From an uncultured Garciella sp. (GTDB lineage: Bacteria > Bacillota > Clostridia > Eubacteriales > Garciellaceae), in contig USMD01000014.1 in NCBI GenBank assembly GCA_900555725.1, forward strand, positions 1-27,291: DNA of 27,291 nucleotides. The letters are read 5' to 3'. A program made the translations under genes and the position numbers. Position 1 is the stretch's first letter. Each line of letters opens with the position of its first letter. Positions 22,966-27,291 of the stretch are shown piece by piece. The notes below the pieces were generated by a model, which saw nothing but the letters and a program-made list of their open reading frames with translations, did not search any database and was not told where the DNA came from.

Positions 22966-24300
22966 TTACTTTTTTATTTTTTTTATAAAATACTTAAATC
23001 CCCGGGTATTTTCCAGTAAAAAATCTTCTACAATAGCTAGTCTATCCTCTATCTTCTTAGACTCTCTTTTCCCCTTTTCCTTTTTTTCCTCTTGATTTTC
23101 ATTTTTCTCTTGTAATTCTTCTATTTTATTTTCAATGGTTTTTAACTTTCTCTCTATTTTTTCCATTTCTTTTTTCAGTAAATCCAGGGATTGTTCCTGC
23201 TCTTTCTCCTCTTCTTTTTCTTTGGAAAAATCAAACTTTGAACTTTTTTGTGTGACTTGTGTTTTAGGTTTTTCCTTTTTTAAGGGTATTTTAGTGGTAT
23301 TGTCTAAGTTGCCAAATCCTATAAATTGAAGATTTTTTACTTTGCCAAAGGAATAATTTAATAGAATATTATTTTCTTCATTGGCACTATATTTATAACG
23401 AATGATATCCTCTTTTTTAGATTCATTATATAGATAAATTTCACTCCAATGAATTCCTTCATCATTTGAATATTTGCTGACTATATAATTATATTCAGTC
23501 CAACAAAGCCATAATCTTTTCCCATAATAAATCAATGTAGGGTATTGACAATTAGCTGGATTGGATATTTCCTGTTCTAGTATTTTTTTATAATTCTCTC
23601 CTTCTATAAGATATTTTACATATTTTACAATAAAATTTTCCTGAACATATTCACAATAGGTAATATGTAATTGATTTCCTACTTGCAGTGCATCAAAATA
23701 GAGTTTTTCCCCTTCACTACTTGTAATTTGTTGACTTTGCCCCCAATTTTCTTTTTTACAATCATAGATCTTTATAAATAATTGTTCTGCTTTTCCTATA
23801 AAATCATAATAAAACAATTGAATTTTATTCTTTTTTACCAAAGATAGAATAGGATTTAATATTTGCCCCTTAGTTAAGGTACAGGCCTCTTGCACTGACC
23901 AGCTTTCCCCATTTTTAAACTGATGCATTATTTTATATACCCCATGGTTCCCTTCAGGGATGCAATAAAAAATATGAATCTGATCTTCTACAAAGCATAA
24001 ATTTAAATTTTGGATAGAAGGATCACTCTCTATAATTGTTCTCCTGGGGAGAAACTCCCTAGGACTTGACACCAATACAACTTTACCTTCTTCTTCCTTA
24101 TAGATAAGATAAATTTCTCCTAAAGAATTCATTGCTCCATCAAAATCATTGGTCATCTTTTTCCCAATAATTCCTTTTTTGGTTTTCCCTAAAAGTTTAT
24201 CGAAAAAAATATATACAATTTCTCCATCATTATAGGAAAAATTATAAATGTTTCCAGACTGATCTTGAAAGATAATACCAGGTTGATGATAAAAGGGCAT
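22966..24300 (-). CDS. Unknown protein: propeller-like N-terminal part with coiled-coil tail
   Basis: I do not recognise this 444-residue protein. Residues about 1-335 contain repeated blade-like units rich in aromatic beta strands: GNIYNFSYNDGEIVYIFF, QIHIFYCIPEG, IQLFYYDFIG, LHITYCEYV and LWLCWTEYNY...SNDEGIHWSEIY. The last resembles a sialidase/BNR-type Asp-box (S-N-D-E-G-I-H-W). This suggests a beta-propeller. Residues about 345-430 are a highly charged coiled coil (Lys/Glu-rich heptads), and the C-terminus ends in a basic helix. No signal peptide or membrane segment is seen. It is divergent from the Cys-rich gene at 24462. AGGAGG precedes the ATG. A spore-surface or structural role is only a guess. 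Confidence 0.75.
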   Translation of the reverse strand: MPFYHQPGIIFQDQSGNIYNFSYNDGEIVYIFFDKLLGKTKKGIIGKKMTNDFDGAMNSLGEIYLIYKEEEGKVVLVSSPREFLPRRTIIESDPSIQNLNLCFVEDQIHIFYCIPEGNHGVYKIMHQFKNGESWSVQEACTLTKGQILNPILSLVKKNKIQLFYYDFIGKAEQLFIKIYDCKKENWGQSQQITSSEGEKLYFDALQVGNQLHITYCEYVQENFIVKYVKYLIEGENYKKILEQEISNPANCQYPTLIYYGKRLWLCWTEYNYIVSKYSNDEGIHWSEIYLYNESKKEDIIRYKYSANEENNILLNYSFGKVKNLQFIGFGNLDNTTKIPLKKEKPKTQVTQKSSKFDFSKEKEEEKEQEQSLDLLKKEMEKIERKLKTIENKIEELQEKNENQEEKKEKGKRESKKIEDRLAIVEDFLLENTRGFKYFIKKIKK

Positions 24301-24461
24301 GACTTCACCTCCTAATGATAGAACCTATTATAATATATATCTATGAGTCATTTTATAAAACATGCTACTTTTTTCTATACAAATATGTCACAAGTTTCTT
24401 CCAAAGGAATATATTGAAATTGAGAAAAGATTTATTTAAAATGAAAGGGAGGTTTATATAA

Positions 24462-25448
24462 GTGAAAGATAATTGCAAAAGGGAACCTATAGATTGTATA
24501 GCTCCAGAACAATGTTGTACCGCAGAAACTGGTTGCCATTTTGATGGCTCTTTAAGAAACGTTGTAGCAGAATCAATTTATGTTCAAAAGGTTTATGATG
24601 CAGCATTATTTAATCTGCAAGGTCTAAGAACGATTCAGAGGCAACCATTTAGTCCTAGGCTCGATGATGATTCTAAGATCGTTTGTATTTTAGATATTCG
24701 ATGCAAAAAATTCTTTAATCCTGATGATATAGATGACCCCAGAAATTTAAAAGTGACACCTAAAACGGAGATATCAGGAGCTCAATTTGTAAAAAAATGT
24801 GATGAAGATATAGAAGTGGTTGGTCCCGATGGAACTCTTAGTGAAAAACTTCTATATGCCGATACTTCTGACTGCGATGAAGAATGTAAAGGTACTCCTA
24901 TTTTTGGTACCCAAGACTTAAAAATTACAGGAAATGTTATTATTGAGATAGACGCTATTGTTCAAGAGGATTGTGGTGAAAAATGTAAAGTAACTTTGAA
25001 AGCAAATGTTGAAATTGCTCCACCTGAAGCACCTTTAGTTCTCACGAATTTCTTTGAACTTTGCATGCCTTCTGTATTTGACAGTGCTTTCTTGCCAAGA
25101 TTTACTGAGTTTTGTAATATTTCCTGTGAACCAAGACTAGCTACCAGTAATCTTAATAGAGATATTAAAATCGATCCAAAGACTGGAAAGGTTACAGCTG
25201 ATTTATTAATTACCCTTAGTGTTACTTGTGAGAAAAAAATTGTGGTTCCTGTTCAATTGTGTGTATTATCAACAGGTTTTCCAAAACTTGAACCTGCTGT
25301 TTCCCCTATTACTACCACATTTCCTACTCTTTTCCCAAGACAAATAAATGAAAAAGACAAAAAAAATGAAAAAGACAAAAAAAATCATAGAAATGAAGTA
25401 AGAGAAGTAGAAGCAAAAGAAATTGATGTAGGTGTAGATGAAGAATAG
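24462..25448 (+). CDS. Unknown Cys-rich protein
   Basis: I do not recognise this 328-residue protein. It starts at GTG 24462, with GGGAGG nine bases upstream. Cysteines are spread along it, some in pairs or CxxxC-like sets: C-x6-C-x5-CC-x5-C within the first 25 residues, then DCDEECKG, DCGEKCK and FCNISCEP. There is no signal peptide or membrane segment. The middle looks beta-rich. The tail is low-complexity and charged, with an exact 18-bp tandem repeat (25348-25383) coding NEKDKK twice. Many clostridial spore coat and exosporium proteins are soluble and Cys-rich, and this fits loosely; no motif proves it. It shares a 161-bp divergent intergenic region with the propeller-like gene and ends in a strong terminator. 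Confidence 0.75.
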   Translation: MKDNCKREPIDCIAPEQCCTAETGCHFDGSLRNVVAESIYVQKVYDAALFNLQGLRTIQRQPFSPRLDDDSKIVCILDIRCKKFFNPDDIDDPRNLKVTPKTEISGAQFVKKCDEDIEVVGPDGTLSEKLLYADTSDCDEECKGTPIFGTQDLKITGNVIIEIDAIVQEDCGEKCKVTLKANVEIAPPEAPLVLTNFFELCMPSVFDSAFLPRFTEFCNISCEPRLATSNLNRDIKIDPKTGKVTADLLITLSVTCEKKIVVPVQLCVLSTGFPKLEPAVSPITTTFPTLFPRQINEKDKKNEKDKKNHRNEVREVEAKEIDVGVDEE

Positions 25449-25488
25449 AAATTACAGTAAATAAATACAATAACAACTAAAACTAAAT

Positions 25489-25547
25489 AAAAAAGCTATA
25501 GATGTTTTTATTGTATTGCTTCATAAAACATCTATAGCTCTTTTTTA
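25489..25547. terminator. Bidirectional intrinsic terminator between convergent genes
   Basis: Arms 25495-25509 and 25526-25540 form a perfect 15-bp stem (AGCTATAGATGTTTT with its complement) with a 16-base loop. It is followed by CTTTTTT on the plus strand and by six T on the minus strand. It serves the Cys-rich gene (plus) and the DUF711 gene (minus). Confidence 0.9.
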
Positions 25548-25587
25548 GTTATATTCCTTGTACTTTTTAGAATCGTCCTAATTGTTT

Positions 25588-26946
25588 TTAATTCTTAAAA
25601 CTATGAATTGGAGCAGGAATTCTTCCTCCACGATTTACAAAATCTTCACAGGAATAGGAACTTACTTCCACAATGGGGGCATATCCCAGTAATCCTCCAA
25701 AAGTTGCACTCTCTCCTACATCTTTTCCAATTACGGGTACAATCCTTACCGCTGTGGTCTTATTATTAATGACTCCTATCGCTGCTTCATCGGCAATAAT
25801 AGCGGAAATCGTTGAAGCTGAAGTTCTTCCTGGTATGGCTATCATATCTAGCCCAACAGAGCAAACACTGGTCATTGCCTCTAACTTATCAAATGTCAAT
25901 GAACCTTGGGAAACAGCAGTAATCATTCCCTCATCCTCACTAACTGGAATAAAGGCTCCGCTTAACCCCCCTACATGGGAAGATGCCATAATTCCACCTT
26001 TTTTTACTGCATCATTTAAAAGGGCTAAGGCAGCGGTGGTACCATGGGTACCGCAGGCTTCCAATCCAATTTCCTCTAATATTCTTGCTACACTATCTCC
26101 TACATTTGAAGTAGGTGCTAAAGAGAGGTCTATAATTCCAAAGGGTACATTGAGTCGTTTACTCGCTTCATATCCAATCAATTGTCCTGCTCTAGTAATC
26201 TTAAAAGCAGTTCTTTTAATGGTCTCTGCTACAATATCAAAGCTTTCTTCCCTCACCTTTTCTAAGGCTGATTTTACCACTCCTGGCCCACTAACCCCTA
26301 CATTTATTACTGAATCCGGTTCTCCTACCCCATGATAGGCTCCTGCCATAAAGGGATTATCTTCTACAGAATTAGCAAATACCACTAATTTAGCACACCC
26401 AATACTATCTTGATCCTTGGTCAAAATTGCAGTTTGTTTTATGACCTCCCCCATTTCCTTTACAGCATCCATGTTAATTCCAGATTTAGTACTACCTACA
26501 TTTACTGAAGAACATACCCTTTCTGTTTCTTTTAAAGCTTGGGGGATGGATTTTATAAGAATTCTATCCCCTTTGGTATAACCTTTATGAACTAAAGCTG
26601 AAAATCCTCCCACGAAATTTACACCGATTTCTTCAGCTGCCCTATCCAATGCCTTAGCATACTCCACATAATCTTCATCCCCTGAAGCCCCTGCAACCAA
26701 TGCAATAGGAGTTACTGAAATTCTTTTATTGATAATGGGAATTCCATACTCCCTTTCTAAATCTTCTCCTACCTTAACTAAATTACCAGCATATTTTACA
26801 ATTTTATTATAAATTTTTTGCCGAGCTTTTACTCCATTAGAGTCTATACAATCCAATAGAGAAATACCCATAGTAATGGTTCGAATATCTAGTTTTTCTT
26901 TTTCAATCATTCTAATGGTTTCTATAATAGAATTAAAATAATTCAT
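25588..26946 (-). CDS. DUF711 / UPF0210 (PFL-like) family protein
   Basis: The product is 452 residues and is recognisable as the UPF0210/DUF711 family by FVGGFSALVHKGYTKGDRIL (about residue 112), SSVNVGSTKSGINMDAV (about 145), GVGEPDSVINVGVSGPGV (about 205), CGTHGTTAALALLND (about 305) and AVSQGSLTFDKLEAMTSVCSVGLDMI (about 345). The length is typical. The family has a glycyl-radical-enzyme-like (PFL) fold, but its reaction is not established and no glycyl-radical motif is visible. It is 5 bp downstream of the ACT-domain gene, a pairing conserved in many bacteria. Confidence 0.92.
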   Translation of the reverse strand: MNYFNSIIETIRMIEKEKLDIRTITMGISLLDCIDSNGVKARQKIYNKIVKYAGNLVKVGEDLEREYGIPIINKRISVTPIALVAGASGDEDYVEYAKALDRAAEEIGVNFVGGFSALVHKGYTKGDRILIKSIPQALKETERVCSSVNVGSTKSGINMDAVKEMGEVIKQTAILTKDQDSIGCAKLVVFANSVEDNPFMAGAYHGVGEPDSVINVGVSGPGVVKSALEKVREESFDIVAETIKRTAFKITRAGQLIGYEASKRLNVPFGIIDLSLAPTSNVGDSVARILEEIGLEACGTHGTTAALALLNDAVKKGGIMASSHVGGLSGAFIPVSEDEGMITAVSQGSLTFDKLEAMTSVCSVGLDMIAIPGRTSASTISAIIADEAAIGVINNKTTAVRIVPVIGKDVGESATFGGLLGYAPIVEVSSYSCEDFVNRGGRIPAPIHSFKN

Positions 26947-26951
26947 GATGA

Positions 26952-27230
26952 CTACTCCTTATCTATATTGTGCATAGCATCAAATATATCCTGGTGTTGA
27001 ATCTTAACAGATACACCCATATCTTGTCCTACTTTTTCTAGTTTCTCTGCTAATTCTTGAAAGGATAGATTCATTTTTTCTAAATCTACAATCATAATCA
27101 TAGTAAAAAACTCATCCAAAATAGTCTGACTAATATCTAATATATTAACATTTCCTCTAGACAGGGTACTGGAAATCTCAGCAGTAATCCCAATCTTGTC
27201 CTTTCCAATCACACTGACGATAGCCCTCAT
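26952..27230 (-). CDS. ACT-domain protein, UPF0237 family
   Basis: The product is 92 residues and consists of one ACT domain: MRAIVSVIGKDKIGITAEIS, with NVNILDISQTILDEFFTM in the second half. Such small ACT proteins resemble the GcvR regulatory domain and probably bind an amino acid. The true start is ATG 27230, with GGGGTGG five bases upstream. A longer frame to 27275 exists only because the adapter adds residues. It is the promoter-proximal gene of the pair with DUF711; upstream sequence is lost at the contig end. Confidence 0.9.
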   Translation of the reverse strand: MRAIVSVIGKDKIGITAEISSTLSRGNVNILDISQTILDEFFTMIMIVDLEKMNLSFQELAEKLEKVGQDMGVSVKIQHQDIFDAMHNIDKE

Positions 27231-27260
27231 ATTTTCCACCCCTTTATGTATTCTATATAC

Positions 27261-27291
27261 CTGTCTCTTATACACATCTGACGCTGCCGAC
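27261..27291. other. Nextera read-1 adapter (non-biological)
   Basis: CTGTCTCTTATACACATCT followed by GACGCTGCCGAC is the reverse complement of the Nextera read-1 adapter: mosaic end 27261-27279, then primer. Biological sequence ends at 27260. Confidence 0.98.

Noticed and set aside
24415..24442. TTGAAA-17-TAAAAT as promoter of the Cys-rich gene
   Set aside because: The implied start would fall on the ribosome binding site at 24447-24452, leaving no usable leader.
25673..26335. Long open frame (220 codons) on the plus strand
   Set aside because: It lies entirely antisense to the well-supported DUF711 gene and its product shows no domain.

Overview
The window is a low-GC assembled contig from an anaerobic, endospore-former-like Clostridia member (Firmicutes). 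The evidence is the A/T-rich codon use, strong GGAGG-type ribosome binding sites, the cobalt-early (anaerobic) cobalamin genes, the asrABC sulfite reductase, and tRNA with encoded CCA. Genus is not determinable by eye; an Alkaliphilus/Natronincola-like clostridium is only a guess. Both ends are Illumina Nextera adapter sequence (1-45, including what looks like an i7 index, and 27261-27291), so the biological insert is about 46-27260.

Region 1 (46-9900, all minus strand) is one cobalamin operon. A TTGACA/CACAAT promoter (9872-9900) and a cobalamin riboswitch (about 9661-9845) with an intrinsic terminator (9587-9619) precede cobQ/cbiP, cbiB, cobD, cbiA, pduX-like threonine kinase, cbiC, cbiD, cbiE, cbiT and a cbiL cut off by the contig end. 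The genes cover methylations and the methylmutase step on the corrin ring, both amidation enzymes, and a self-contained supply and attachment of the aminopropanol linker (PduX, CobD, CbiB).

Region 2 (9943-14557, minus strand) is a sulfite-respiration module: a Crp/Fnr-family regulator, asrA-asrB-asrC, then a formate/nitrite-channel family protein that by context is probably the hydrosulfide channel. The channel gene lies between two complementary halves of a small palindromic repeat element whose intact 131-bp copy sits at 19805-19935.

Region 3 (14645-18163, minus strand) is a C1-folate module: folD and a formimino-THF cyclodeaminase/cyclohydrolase (fchA), headed by an exact-looking sigma-54 promoter (16276-16292), three 17-bp dyad sites (16364-16443), and the gene of a PAS-containing sigma-54 activator. 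I consider this promoter/enhancer/activator set the most informative regulatory system in the window.

Region 4 (18333-27260) is mixed housekeeping and unknown genes: an initiator tRNA-Met with a consensus promoter and terminator, a cation diffusion facilitator (plus strand), a YjjG/YfnB-type HAD phosphatase, mnmA, a NYN-LOTUS protein, a divergent pair of unknown proteins (a propeller-like protein with a coiled-coil tail, and a Cys-rich protein), and a DUF711 (UPF0210)/ACT-domain pair. No CRISPR array, rRNA, phage gene or transposase was seen.
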